Notes under the pieces: generated by a model
What the model was told of the DNA's origin: nothing
Seen by the model: the letters and a program-made list of their open reading frames with translations, nothing else
The model's database searches: none
DNA from: Thermomucor indicae-seudaticae
Lineage: Eukaryota; Mucoromycota; Mucoromycetes; Mucorales; Lichtheimiaceae
NCBI GenBank assembly: GCA_000787465.1
Contig: JSYX01000377.1
Coordinates: forward strand, 1 to 33,979
Length of the DNA stretch: 33,979 nt
Direction of reading: 5' to 3'
Shown: positions 1-10,190 of the stretch, piece by piece
How the letters are laid out: the number at the start of each line of letters is the position of its first letter
How positions within the stretch are numbered: position 1 is the first letter of the stretch
Made by a program: the position numbers and the translations under genes

Positions 1-1
1 C

Positions 2-490
2 TATCCCCAGCACGATGAAGTTTATAAGATTACCCAGGCCTTCCCAAATCTGGAGATTTTGAATGTCAGTTAGGGGTCAGCGCGGAAAGTTGTCAAAAAT
101 TGCTTTTCTGGTGACCGCGATTCAAAAACAGGGGCCACAATCCTATTGCACGATCAATCATGTCATGCAACAACGCCAGTTCACCCCGTTAAACGTGTCC
201 GTTCCCCTCGTCTCCTCCGCGATTGCACAAGAAATACTGCAGCAAATCGCTGGTCGTTTGAAACGCTTCGATTCGCATACCACATGTCGCTTCGTGTTTG
301 GAACAAATCGTCTGCACCAAAAGCGACGGCTATCACTACTTCTACTGCATCAAACGTCCTTCATTCAACTGCCTTACCGTTTCCACCCGCTGGAGTACGA
401 TTCACATTCCACCGGAAGACATGCGTAATACAGTACCGCGTCCAGCCTCTGCAGCCAACTTTTTCCACTCCGGCGAAGCGAACGTATAAT
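2..490 (+). pseudogene. Possible eroded F-box/LRR-type gene remnant
   Basis: The first open frame, entering from the left edge, ends at 71-73 with an LRR-like end (FPNLEILNVS, then stop). Protein-like stretches then continue in two other frames: one around 170-270 with an LRR flavour (VPLVSSAIAQEILQQIAGR) and one from about 298 to 489 (CTKSDGYHYFYC). I see no convincing splice sites that would join these frames. The simplest reading is the decayed 3' part of a leucine-rich-repeat protein of the F-box type, but the start lies outside the window and the assignment rests only on sequence flavour. It could equally be chance open reading. Confidence 0.22.
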
Positions 491-1032
491 CAAGAAGATC
501 GCGTAAACCTTGACTTGATCATGACCAAGAGCGAGTTTATCAAGGAATCGTGAATAAACAACGTCGTCAAGGGTCGTCGAAATCCTACTTTGTCGAATAA
601 GAATAACCTTACGCCTAGAGTTTTGGAGGTTGCGCAAGCCGTCAGTGCGCAAGACTGCCAAGGAGAGATCCTTATGGCAAAGAAGACTTGACGAAGAAGA
701 AGGGCTCTCAGGGCCTTAATAAATTTGTCTCGTTCAAGACCATTCTTCGTCTCAAGTCACCGTCGATTTTGTCTCAAATATTTCTCTCAAATATTTCTAA
801 GATCGTCCCATAAATCCTAAGAAAGTCCAGGCAAATAGGTCGCTAGTCTCTCCTGAGAACATCTCAAAATTCTTGGTTAGAATTTCTTGAACTGTACATA
901 GCTCTGTATTCAAGACCCTGTTTGGACAGCCATTGAAAGCAGCAAAGAAAATTTCGGGATGGAAGCCACTTGCGAATTTGTTTCCTCCGCTCAATTTTCG
1001 TGTTTTGGTCCCTTCTTCATTCACGCCCAAGG
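491..1032. other. Intergenic region upstream of eIF3l
   Basis: No supported gene. Open frames here (for example minus 374-661 and 797-1180) show no family signature and no splice-consistent continuation. The segment directly left of 1033 is presumably the 5' leader and promoter of the eIF3l gene. Confidence 0.4.
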
Positions 1033-3139
1033 ATGTACCAAGACAACTTTGAAGAGGACGATCTTGTTGCCGAGGTTGAGCTTGTTGCTCAAGTTCGGTA
1101 TTCGCAGAGTGCCGATCTCGATGATGGCTTTGACACCGAAGGTACTTTCTTTCACACAGCCGAGACAGAAAGAACAACACCCGTATTGAATCCGACAGTG
1201 TAGTTGTCTCGGCTCAACAACCCAGTGCTGTCCAGATTCCCGATGGCGTACGCAACTTTATCTTGTACTTTTACCGCAATGTCCTGGACAACAATGTCTA
1301 TGAACTCCACAACATTTACGACAGCTCATTCAATAAGTTGACCGACAAGTACTATACGAAGCAGCCTTGGCCGGAAGCTGAAGTCATTGCTCCTCTTGTG
1401 AATGATGGTATATTGTCGTTTCTTTCCTTCTTTTTCTTGCGGCGTTGTTACTAAAACAAGCTTCGTAACGTAGATCAGGTCTTTTTGACTCTTTACCGTG
1501 AACTCTACTATCGCCACATTTATGCCCGTTTAACGCCTACCCTCGAGCATCGTTTCCGGTCCTACGAAAACTATTGCGATCTTTTCAACTATATCTTGAG
1601 TCAGTAAAAATATGACCGGTTCCTGCACGACGTGACGAACTGAACATTTTCTTCTTGTTCTATAGACTCGGACGGTCCAGTCAACCTGGAACTGCCAAAC
1701 CAATGGTTGTGGGATATCATTGACGAATTCATTTACCAGTTCCAATCATTCAGCAACTATCGCGATCGCTTAAAGAACAAGTCAGACGAGGAAATTGCCT
1801 CGTTGCGGGAAAACGAACAAATCTGGAGTACCTACAGCGTTCTGAATGTCCTCTACTCGTTTATTCAAAAGTCACGCATTAATGAACAGTTGCTTGTGAG
1901 CAAGAATGGTGGTGACATGATGTAAGCTCTATTTTTTACGCGCTGTTGTTATTCAGCAATGCTGATGATTGGATGTTCAGGGAAGCCGCAGGCGAGTACG
2001 GTGCTCGGCCGCTGTACAAGATGCTCGGCTATTTCTCCATCATTGGACTACTTCGTGTTCACTGCTTGCTCGGTGACTATGTTTTGGCACTCAAGATGAT
2101 GGACAATATTGTACTGAACAAGAAGGTAAAGAAAGAAATGTGTATAAACTTGAAAAGGGGATGCTAAAGCATTATACCAGGCATTGTTCGCTCGCGTCAC
2201 GGCTTGCCATGTTACTACCTACTACTATGTTGGCTTCGCTTATATGATGATGCGTCGATACGCCGATGCCATCAATGCCTTTTCAACCATCCTTTCTTTC
2301 ATTCAAAAGACCAAACAATACCACTCTCGATCGTACCAATTTGATCAGGTATGCGCCACAAGACTTGATTCATATAACCAGACTCGATAATAACTGTCAT
2401 TATTACTGCCAGATTGCTAAAAAGGGCGACCAAATGTATGCTTTGCTGGCCATGTGCATTGCTTTGTGTCCCACGCGTCTGGACGAAAACATTCATTCAC
2501 AGTTGCGTGAAAAATACGGCGAACAGATCTCCAAGATGCAAAGAGGGTAGGTTAAAAGTGTCTCGCATTAAGTATCAGCGTTTTTTGATTAACAAGGACC
2601 CATATAGTGAGGAAGGTTTGCCCGTGTTTGAAGAACTGTTCCAATATGCCTGCCCGAAATTCATTGCGGCGACGGGTTATCTTAACACTGCACCCGGCAC
2701 TCCACGTGTGGTACAGTATAGACATCCCTTTAGAAGGTGGATGGTGATTCTTATATTTTATGCGTAGGATGCCCATACGAATCACGTCAAGATCTTCATG
2801 TCGGATATCCGGAATCAAATCATGCTCCCCACGCTTCGATCTTTCATGAAACTTTACACAAGCATGGGCATCGAAAAGCTGGCCAAGTTCCTAGAAATGG
2901 ATAAGGAAGAGCTCAAGATGCATCTATTAGTGTTCAAGCAAAAATCACGGCAATACAGGTGGACAAGTGGCGACCTGTTACAAGGCGAATATCTCCCGAC
3001 ATCAGATCTGGACTTCTGTCTTAAGCAAGACGTGGTACACATTGCAGAGAGCAAAGTTGGCCGCCGTTATGCAGATTGGTTCTTGCGTAACATTAACCGA
3101 TGCGAGGACATTGTAGCAAACTTGGAACAAAAGGCGTAA
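1033..3139 (+). CDS. eif3l: Eukaryotic translation initiation factor 3 subunit L
   Basis: Subunit L of eIF3, the complex that loads mRNA and initiator tRNA on the 40S ribosome in the cytoplasm. Nine exons: 1033-1141, 1204-1407, 1474-1599, 1666-1921, 1981-2125, 2181-2348, 2413-2546, 2608-2710, 2768-3139, coding 538 aa (human about 564). Conserved blocks appear in order: [65 protein letters not shown] and the C-terminal PCI-type part ([16 protein letters not shown]-like [18 protein letters not shown]). The start at 1033 is the first Met of the acidic N-terminus; an in-frame Met at 970 is less likely. Intron 3 uses an unusual donor, GTCAGT at 1600. The gene is convergent with FRA10AC1, with 29 bases between the two stop codons. 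Identity is very secure; exact edges of introns 1 and 3 are inferred. Confidence 0.95.
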
Positions 3140-3168
3140 ATAAACGATTTAAAGCGTTGAATGGTATA

Positions 3169-4109
3169 TTATTGCAACAGGTCAGCAAAGTAATCTTCAA
3201 ATTCTTCTTCCTTGGTCTTTTCCTCCTTGCTCTCGATCGGTCTGCTCCAAATGGACGAAGCTTCTGCTTCCTTATCTTTCTCCTCTTCCGCTTCTTCTTC
3301 TTCTGCTTCAGACGATTGTGATCGTCTGTCCTCTTCTTCATAATCCCTACTACTACTGCTACTACGACGACTTCGCTTTCGTCTCTTGCGTTCTTGCTTT
3401 TTGTGTGCCTTGGCAGCTCTCTTACGCGCCTTGTAATTCAATTTTGCCGAACAATCCGGGCATAGTCGCACTTTGACCAACTCGTTCTTTTTCTGACCTT
3501 CTTCCACATAGCCAAAGTTTACTTCCCAGCTTTTTAAAGATTTAGTGGAATCACATCGTGTCGAGGCACAAACAAATTGGCCTTATATGGATCAATACTC
3601 CCTGTCTCTCCGTCCTCTCTCTCTATCTCTCCTTGTTACCTTTTCCTGAGATCACCTCACTTTCAGTGCGCCAACGGAGTGCGATTCTGCCTTCCTTGTA
3701 GTACTTTAATTCACAGAGCGCATATTCTTTAAACAGTTTGTCGTAGTATTTCTTGGCAACCCGTTGTTCCCATGTTGCTTCCTTGTCGTCTTCGGCAGGA
3801 GATCGAACGAACCTTTACGTGTATCTTGGTTAATAAACAAGTAGAATCAGGACATTGTTTTCAATGGCTAACCTGTGGTGTTCACGGATAATGTCATATT
3901 CGGTTTTGTATGAAGACGGTATATTGGGTGTTGACGGGGGTTTGCCGCCATAATACAGGACGTAATCACGGATCAGCTTCTTGTGGCGAGTGTACTGCCA
4001 CAGAAAGCATTATCAATGTCGCATTTATCTCACGTTATGGAATGACAAACCTACTTACTGCGTCCACGCCATGTAAATCATTGCGAAACATTGATTTGCT
4101 GGTAGCCAT
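3169..4109 (-). CDS. fra10ac1: FRA10AC1 family spliceosome-associated protein
   Basis: Ortholog of human FRA10AC1, a nuclear protein linked to the spliceosome. Exons on the minus strand: 4109-4059, 3994-3873, 3812-3640, 3581-3169, coding 252 aa. The N-terminal domain carries EYDIIREHHRF and WEQRVAKKYYDKLFKEYAL. The core reads ISGKGQFVCAS, then KSWEVNFGYVEEG, then LVKVRLCPDC, giving Cys pairs C120/C125 and C156/C159 that look like a zinc site. A basic, Ser/Arg-rich stretch (KRRKRSRRSSSSS) and a Glu-rich tail ending EEEFEDYFADLL follow, the same ending as the animal protein. Intron 3 (3582-3639) is a nearly pure CT/GA low-complexity tract. The start codon is 80 bases from that of MED4 on the other strand. 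Confidence 0.93.
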
Positions 4110-4189
4110 TTAAAAGTGAACCGAAAAGAAGGAGTGGGGTTTCAAAAAGAGCAGAGAGGAGGAGAAAGGGCAAACACTGGGCCAATGCT
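4110..4189. promoter_or_regulatory. Short bidirectional promoter, FRA10AC1 / MED4
   Basis: Only 80 bases separate the divergent start codons of FRA10AC1 (4109, minus) and MED4 (4190, plus). The segment is purine-rich on the plus strand (runs of GA and AAAG). No TATA-like box is obvious. Both 5' leaders and any shared core promoter must lie here or inside the genes. Confidence 0.6.
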
Positions 4190-5086
4190 ATGGAACTTTC
4201 TTTGCGCGACCACGTCGGGCAACTGTTAACAGAATATGCCAACCTCGTCCATCAATTCCTTCAGTCACTGACGACCATTGCTGAAAGCACCACGATTGAT
4301 GAACCGTCGGGTAGTTCTTCTCCTGATCAATTGATCCAACGCATTGTCGATCTCGATGTAAACTTGCAGAGTGCTCTTGAAAAGAGTTGGTGTCGTAAAT
4401 GTGATCTGCAAACTGTAAAGGTGAAACTCAAATGAGCGAGTTAGTCGAACAGCATCAAATACGGCAACGAAAAATCATTAGCGTTCAAGAAGAGATTCAG
4501 CGACATCAGTTAGCGCTGCTGACCATTGTCGAAAAGTTACATTCGGCATCCACAGACCTTGATCAAGACTTGACCAAAGCCTCCAAAGAACTCAAAGCCG
4601 CTAGCTACGCTGAACAATGTAAAAGACTTGCTGTTTTCCCTTCCAACCTTTTTCTTTAGACTAACGAGTGCCCATCTAGCCAACGTCAGTTTTACGGATA
4701 TTCTTTCGTACGCTTCCAAACTGTCCAAATACACGTCTGCGCCTCCGAACTTTGAACTCATGAGCCGAGATGTTCGGGTCGATTTCGAAAAGCCGTATCC
4801 GGATGAAGAACGGATGCGCAGAGGATTGCTGTATTGGCAGCATTCGGCGCAACCGCCGAGCCAGGAAGAACAATGTAAGTTTTTGCAGAAAGAAGGAAAT
4901 GAAACCATATCTCTTATTTCGTTTTTGTTTCTAGTCGAAGACTTTGAAAGTGAAGGATCATCCGTGGCGGATCAGGGTGTGTCCGGAAAACGGCGAGATA
5001 GTAGAACATCGGGTGAAAGACCGACGACCGCAGAAGAAGGCGGCGATGCTCTGTGGATTTTGGATCTCAATCCTGATCTAGCGTGA
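4190..5086 (+). CDS. med4: Mediator complex subunit 4
   Basis: Mediator middle-module subunit, linking transcription factors to RNA polymerase II in the nucleus. Exons: 4190-4394, 4445-4618, 4680-4874, 4935-5086 (241 aa). The first half is helical and Gln-rich, as expected for the Med4/Med7 helical bundle. The signature follows: FTDILSYASKLSKYTSAPP, then the strongly conserved proline block PYPDEERMRRGLLY. The tail is acidic (FEDFESEG) and ends with LDLNPDL. Intron 2 has a good ACTAAC branch site 14 bases before the acceptor. The join of exons 1 and 2 is the least certain: I chose donor GTAAAT at 4395 and acceptor TTAG at 4444; other pairs nearby change one to three residues. Confidence 0.9.
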
Positions 5087-5627
5087 AGTTGCCATTTGTA
5101 CATATCTATTGGAAAAAAAGCAAATGAAAGGCAAAGATGATGTATTGTAGACCGGAGAATACGGCATCTCTTTGACACTTCTGGTTCTTCTTTGACCGTT
5201 CTCGACGCTTACTAGCAGCTGAATCGAGTTTGGTCATAGTATGTAGTTATCTTTGAGGCGAAGTCTGGTGGACGAGTAGGTCCAAGGCGCCAGACTGGTC
5301 TAATAACGTTGTTGCTTTGAGCACTTTTTGACCAAGCATGATGAAACCTGTGATACACTACCGGTGGAAACCTTATTCGATTTCCCGTGACATCCAGTTC
5401 AGCTGAGTGTCCGCTCTTCTCTTTCTTTCTTCCCATTTGTCATCTGCAAATAATACGCCAAAAGGCAGTAGTCTTAAGTAAGTCTGATATATTGCAGTGG
5501 TCCTTCCTGAAGCTCACCTGCACGGTGTCATCAACCATACGTTGGAAAGCAAGTATATCACAGGAAATCCAAACCTGTGCGTATAGGAGGCCTTATTTCT
5601 CCTTTGTGGGCAAAAATCAGATCAGTC
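5087..5627. other. Intergenic region MED4 to GH125, with weak minus-strand coding signs
   Basis: This 541-base gap holds the MED4 3' end and the GH125 5' region. On the minus strand a 74-residue frame (5436-5212) has protein-like content and is preceded by a possible tiny exon (5538-5518, ATG then donor GTGAGC) and an acceptor TTTGCAG at 5446-5444, but the phases do not join without a stop. It is listed separately at low confidence. Confidence 0.4.
5212..5436 (-). CDS. Small hypothetical protein (uncertain)
   Basis: A 74-residue minus-strand frame starting MGRKKEKSGHSAELD and including RPVWRLGPTRPPDF. It has a basic N-terminus and no recognised domain. If real, it is convergent with MED4 and divergent from the GH125 gene. 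It follows a plausible acceptor (TTTGCAG) on the same strand, so it might be the second exon of a short gene, but no in-phase first exon could be found. It may be a shadow frame. Confidence 0.2.
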   Translation of the reverse strand: MGRKKEKSGHSAELDVTGNRIRFPPVVYHRFHHAWSKSAQSNNVIRPVWRLGPTRPPDFASKITTYYDQTRFSC

Positions 5628-7780
5628 ATGTCAGTTGAAACGACATACACGGGAGAAATGTCTCCCCTGTTAGCCAATAAGGGCAACAGCAGTAGGAATC
5701 GTGATGGTCACCGCTATATAAGAGTTTTGGCTGTTATGACCTCTGTCTGCCTCTTGTTCTTTTGGTCTGTGAGTTTGTACTGCTTCAGACCGGGAAAAGA
5801 CGACATCAGCTTGTCGAACCATTGTGCTCCCAAGTCTATACGTAAACCAATGCCTTCAGAAGGATGTCCCAGCTACGCAGAGTGAGTCTTTCTCTTTTTC
5901 CGCTGCATTCGTTTTCTAAGACCAGGGCGCAGATATGCCATGCGCTTCCATGCTCCGGCTAGCGGTGGACCACTCAATCTTCCCTTTCAACGACCTATCG
6001 AGGCATGTCGTAAATTCACAAGCCATGTCATTGACTCCGTTGTCGAGACCGTATCGGCCAAGGTGCTAAATAATACGCCCAGTCCTCCTCATCTTTTTTA
6101 CTTATCGAACTTTTTTCTATATACCATACGTAGATGGCAGATCTAGACTTGGCTCGCATCTTTACAAACGCGTTTCCGAACACGCTAGACACAACGATTC
6201 AGCAAGCTGCATGCATGGACCAAAACAGCACGACTGGATGTCTCCCGCTTTCCTTTGTGATCACGGGAGACATTAATGCCATGTGGCTCCGAGACTCTGC
6301 TAACCAGCTATTGCCGTATCTTAATTATACCACTAAAGATTGGCGGCTCAAGCGGCTATTCGTGGGACTTATTTATATGCAAGCCCATTTCATCAACATT
6401 GACCCTTACGCCAATGCCTTTAACAAGCCTGACTCGTTAGATACGCTCGCTGAGCAACATTTTCTTCAGAAACGCGCAGTCTTTTTACCAGATGGAGGTA
6501 TTAAACTTGTGTCCCCCCCTTTCCTCACTCTGTCTGACTGGCTGACATGTAAACAGTGTACGAGAGAAAATGGGAAGTTGATTCGCTTGCGTCTTTTCTT
6601 GGTTTCTCTTATCAATACTGGACAACGACCGGAGATGACTCCTTTGTCAATACAAGCCTTTGGACGGACGCGGTCGAAAAGGTGATCAAGACTATTCATG
6701 AGCAACAAGAACCTACATTTGATGAAAAGACAGGTACAGAAAAAAATACGGAACAGCACAGCGGAATGTATCTCAGTCTGTGCCCTGCAGGCATACCCTT
6801 GGAGCCTTACTATTTATTCAGTCAGCAAACCGATCGGCCCACCGAGACGCAATTCTTGTCTGGGCGCGGTAACCCAGTATTACGCACGGGCCTGGTCAAG
6901 AGTTTATTCCGACCTTCAGATGATGCAACGATATTTCCTTTCTTTATTCCAGGCAACGCTATGCTGTCTGTTGAACTTGATCATCTGTCTCAGCTTCTGC
7001 ACGCGACGTCTTCATCAGGAGGACAGAAGGACCGGTTGCTCTCGCTGGCAGCCGAATCCAAGCGACTGTCCAAAGAAATCAGGGACGCTATCTACCGCTA
7101 CGGCGTTATTGACCTGCCAGACAATACCAAAGCCTTTGCATGTAAGCAGCCAGAAGACTCGATTGGGCATGAGTCTGGCTAAAAAAAATAATGTGGATGA
7201 TAGACGAAGTGGATGGCTATGGATCACGATTAATCATGGATGATGCCAATGTGCCCTCGCTTTTATCACTGAGTATGATTGGCTTCGTTGCCCAGGATGA
7301 CCCTATATATCAACGCACACGACAGATCGTGCTCTCCAAAGCCAACCCTTATTACTTTTCTGGACCTAGAGCAAGTGGCATTGGAGGTCCTCATGTGGAT
7401 GTGAACTATGCCTGGCCGATGTCGCAAATTGTCAGGGTAAGTAATTAAAATATGATATTTTGCAAGTTACTAGACGTAAAAAAATGGTAGATTTTATCGT
7501 CTTCAAATGACACGGAAATCAAAGAAGCACTTGATATCATTGTACGGTCAACGGACGGGACTGGTCTGATTCATGAATCAGTTAATGTCTATAACGACGG
7601 TACAATTCTTATTTCTTGAACTGCGTTGGCTGCACCATCAATAATACATTTATAAAAATAGGGAAATCCAAGTACACCCGTCCTTGGTTTGCTTGGGCTA
7701 ATGGATTATTCGGCCAAGCTATTCTCAAGATTGCGCATGAGCGTCCTCATTTGATCTTCAAAGACGGAGAAACCGTTTAA
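5628..7780 (+). CDS. GH125 family exo-alpha-1,6-mannosidase, membrane-anchored
   Basis: Glycoside hydrolase family 125 (old name DUF1237), enzymes that remove alpha-1,6-linked mannose from the non-reducing end without a metal. Exons: 5628-5881, 5933-6062, 6134-6497, 6557-6733, 6791-7141, 7204-7436, 7491-7599, 7662-7780 (578 aa). Residues about 31-52 form one hydrophobic segment after a short cytosolic leader, so this is a type II anchor and the catalytic domain should face the secretory lumen. Family blocks: FPNTLDTTI, INAMWLRDSANQLLPYL (about 176-192), FRPSDDATIFPFFIPGNAM (348-366), YEVDGYGS (426-433) with MDDANVPSLLSL, and RPWFAWANGLFG near the C-terminus. Probable role: Golgi/ER trimming of mannan or N-glycans, or wall polymer turnover; substrate is inferred. 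Start chosen at the Met before the anchor. Confidence 0.93.
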
Positions 7781-7871
7781 CAAACCCCTCTACCCCCTGC
7801 AGCCAATCAGATTTAGAAAGGCGGCACAGAAATCTGCACCTGTCCATGTGTCTGTGCTTTCTTTAATAATC

Positions 7872-8714
7872 ATGGAGTCCAATTCCTCTGTGCTATTAAA
7901 GGATGTTCATCCAATGCTGAGAGGATTTAGCACAACTGTGATTGTCATTGAGAAAGGCAAGGTTTTGGCGTTTCCCGGCTTGCCTGTTTTAATCATTGTA
8001 ACACTTGTGTGCAATGTTGATGAACAGATCCTGAGCCGCATATAACACGAGATGGAGAATCCATCTATAAGCTTGTGGTTGCAGACAAAACGGGGTCGAT
8101 CATCATGAGTGTCTGGGGGTCAAAGGGACAGTGTATAAAGAGCGGGGATATCCTTCGCATCTCTGGGGTGTAAGCATAATAAAGCTCCAAGTACTAGTTG
8201 TAGAAATGACTCTGAAATAGGATGCGCGGTATATAGAGATGCAAAGGTACGCAAGGGGCAGCTTCAATTAGCAACCGCCAAAAACTCCAAGCTAAAACGA
8301 ATTGGTCAAGACACTTTGGTGTTCCTTGAGAAGCCCAATTTCTCAGAGGAATCCTTGAAGAATAACCTCAGACCGGATCCTCGTTTACAGCAGCAGCAGC
8401 AGCAACAGCAAAGGCCATTACTGCCTTCTAATATCGATGCACCACAGCAGCAGCAGCAGCAGATAGAGCAGCCAATGCGACCAGCCGTTAATCCTAATCA
8501 TCCAAGCGTTCAGAGGTCAATGCGAGGACGAGGGTGGCCTACTGGTCGAGGACAAACGAGCAGTGGTCTACGTGGAAGAGGAGGCGGACGCCGGTATTTA
8601 GATCAACCGGATCGTGGCGGGACAAGACAGAAACGGAACATGGCCGATGCAGCCGTCGATGAACAACAAGCATCTTTCAAGAGCAGCAGACCAAGACTTG
8701 ACATGGACCATTGA
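7872..8714 (+). CDS. SOSS-B type single-stranded DNA-binding protein (hSSB1/NABP homolog)
   Basis: Small OB-fold protein related to human SOSS-B1/B2 (NABP2/NABP1), the ssDNA-binding subunit of a damage-sensor complex that supports double-strand break repair. Exons: 7872-7961, 8036-8169, 8237-8714 (233 aa). The OB fold spans about residues 8-110: LKDVHPMLRGF, YKLVVADKTGSIIMSVWG, GDILRISG, KGQLQLAT and the diagnostic PNFSE. The tail differs from the animal protein: two glutamine tracts encoded by CAG/CAA repeats (around 8391-8410 and 8443-8461), then an Arg-Gly-rich block (RGRGWPTGRG; GLRGRGGGRR) likely to bind nucleic acid or be methylated. An in-frame Met at 7848 would add eight residues. Bub2 starts 76 bases downstream on the same strand. 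Confidence 0.9.
8391..8461 (+). repeat. CAG/CAA trinucleotide tracts in SOSS-B gene
   Basis: Two in-frame glutamine tracts (about 8391-8410 and 8443-8461) split by a Pro/Leu-containing spacer. They are made of CAG with interspersed CAA and should be length-variable between strains. Confidence 0.85.
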
Positions 8715-8790
8715 AAGAACGTTTTTCATTGTTTTCGCAATATAAATTCCCCCGATTTACCCCTCCTCTGTTCTATAAAAGCAACTGTAA

Positions 8791-10125
8791 ATGTCTTCAC
8801 TTGTTAATAATAACGATTCTCTGCGAGATATCCTCAACAAACCCCATGCCAGCGTCCAAGAAGCTGAACAGAGTCTGATGGCATTGCGATGGTGGCTGTT
8901 ATCCCATCCATGTCCTTCCGAGGTAAGCCTTTCTTCCGCTTTCCATAGCATCTTTTTCCCTGACGGATCAAAAAAAAAAGCTGCGTGGTCAAGTGTGGAA
9001 GGTCTTGCTTCGCTTATTCAATATCTCGGCCACATGCTATATCAACCTCGTCCATCGTGGTCCAAGCCCAGACGACAAAAAGATCAGAAACGACACCTCA
9101 AGGACCATGACAACCGACGCGAGTTTTCTGGAGCACGTCTCGGAGGATATGCTTATACGCGTCCTGAATGCTTTTGTATGGATTAGTCGTCAAGGTGATT
9201 ATCTCTCTCTCTTTAAATGTGTATTGTTTGATTTTCTCAAGACATAGGTTATTAGATAGTCGAGCGGCTGATACATCCGAAGAACTGCAGCTGCGAGCCA
9301 AGTTATTGCAGCAGCAGACGATTACTTTATCGTCAGCAACGGAATTAGGCTACGTTCAAGGCATGAATGTTTTGGTTGCTCCCTTTCTGATGGTCCTACC
9401 TGAAATGGAAGCGTTCTTTGCGTTTTCCAAGTTTATCTGGCGTTGGTGTCCATTGTATGTTCAGCCGACCCTAAAGGGTGTCCATTGTGGCATAAAGGTT
9501 ATGACTTTGAGACCTATTGTGAGGGAAGAGAGCATTAACCAATTATATATACAGCTTGTGGATATGTGTCTACGTGCGCTGGACCCAGAGCTTTATGGGT
9601 ATTTGCTGGGTAGAGGTTTAACGGCCAGCATGTATGCCTTTCCATGTAAGCCGATTCTTTTTAGCTATGTGAGACCAATGGTATAACGGCTGGGGATGTA
9701 GCTGTCTTGACGTTTTCGGCGTGTACGCCTCCTTTGTCCGAGTTGCTCAGGCTTTGGGACACCATGTTTGCGTTTGGATTTCATCTCAACATTCTGTTTA
9801 TCATTGCACAGCTGCAACTTGTGCGCGATAGCATCATGAGCAACCCAAGGTGAGTGATTGCTTAGCTTGTCTGATTCAGTCTGATAATGATATGTGTTTT
9901 TGCAGTCCTATGAGGATTCTTCGCAAGTTGCCTCCACTCAACGCACAGGCCATCATCCCGTTTGCAGTTTCGTCGTGCAAAAATCTACCTCGCGATTTGT
10001 ACGACAAGCTGGTTCGGCATCTTTACGATGAGTCTGTGGCCGAGAATTTGAGTGTCCAGGTTGCAGCCACAGGTCTATCGTCCCATACGTATGACACCAC
10101 ATGTATACGGGGAAAGAGAAAGTAA
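8791..10125 (+). CDS. bub2: Bub2/Cdc16-type TBC GTPase-activating protein
   Basis: TBC-domain GAP for the Tem1/Spg1-type GTPase that restrains mitotic exit and septation, acting at spindle poles. Exons: 8791-8922, 8981-9194, 9256-9497, 9555-9645, 9702-9849, 9906-10125 (348 aa; S. cerevisiae Bub2 is 306). Both catalytic fingers are visible: IRNDTSR (79-85, IxxDxxR arginine finger) and YVQGMN (148-153, glutamine finger). Bub2-specific blocks include FFAFSKFI, YVQPTLKGVH, YAFP then VLTFSACTPP, LLRLWDTMFAFGFHLNI and NPSPMRILRKLPPLNAQ. The inter-finger region is somewhat longer than in yeast. The acceptor of intron 2 (9255) was chosen to keep phase and is the weakest join. Sits 76 bases after the SOSS-B gene and 65 bases before the BRCA1-like gene. 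Confidence 0.93.
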
Positions 10126-10190
10126 TATAAGCCACTCTAGAATAACATAACCCTTTCCCAATTCCTTGCATATTGTCTGGAGGAAGCGAA

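Noticed and set aside
1142..1168. Very short intron choices (18-27 bases) for the first eIF3l intron
   Set aside because: Too short for splicing and mostly the wrong length for the frame; the 62-base intron ending at 1203 restores frame.
6698..7243. 181-residue plus frame inside the GH125 gene
   Set aside because: Out of frame with conserved GH125 blocks (RPTETQ, SDDAT); a shadow of exon 5.
8391..8461. CAG tracts considered as a CRISPR-like repeat
   Set aside because: They are in-frame glutamine codons within a coding exon; no spacer-repeat organisation.
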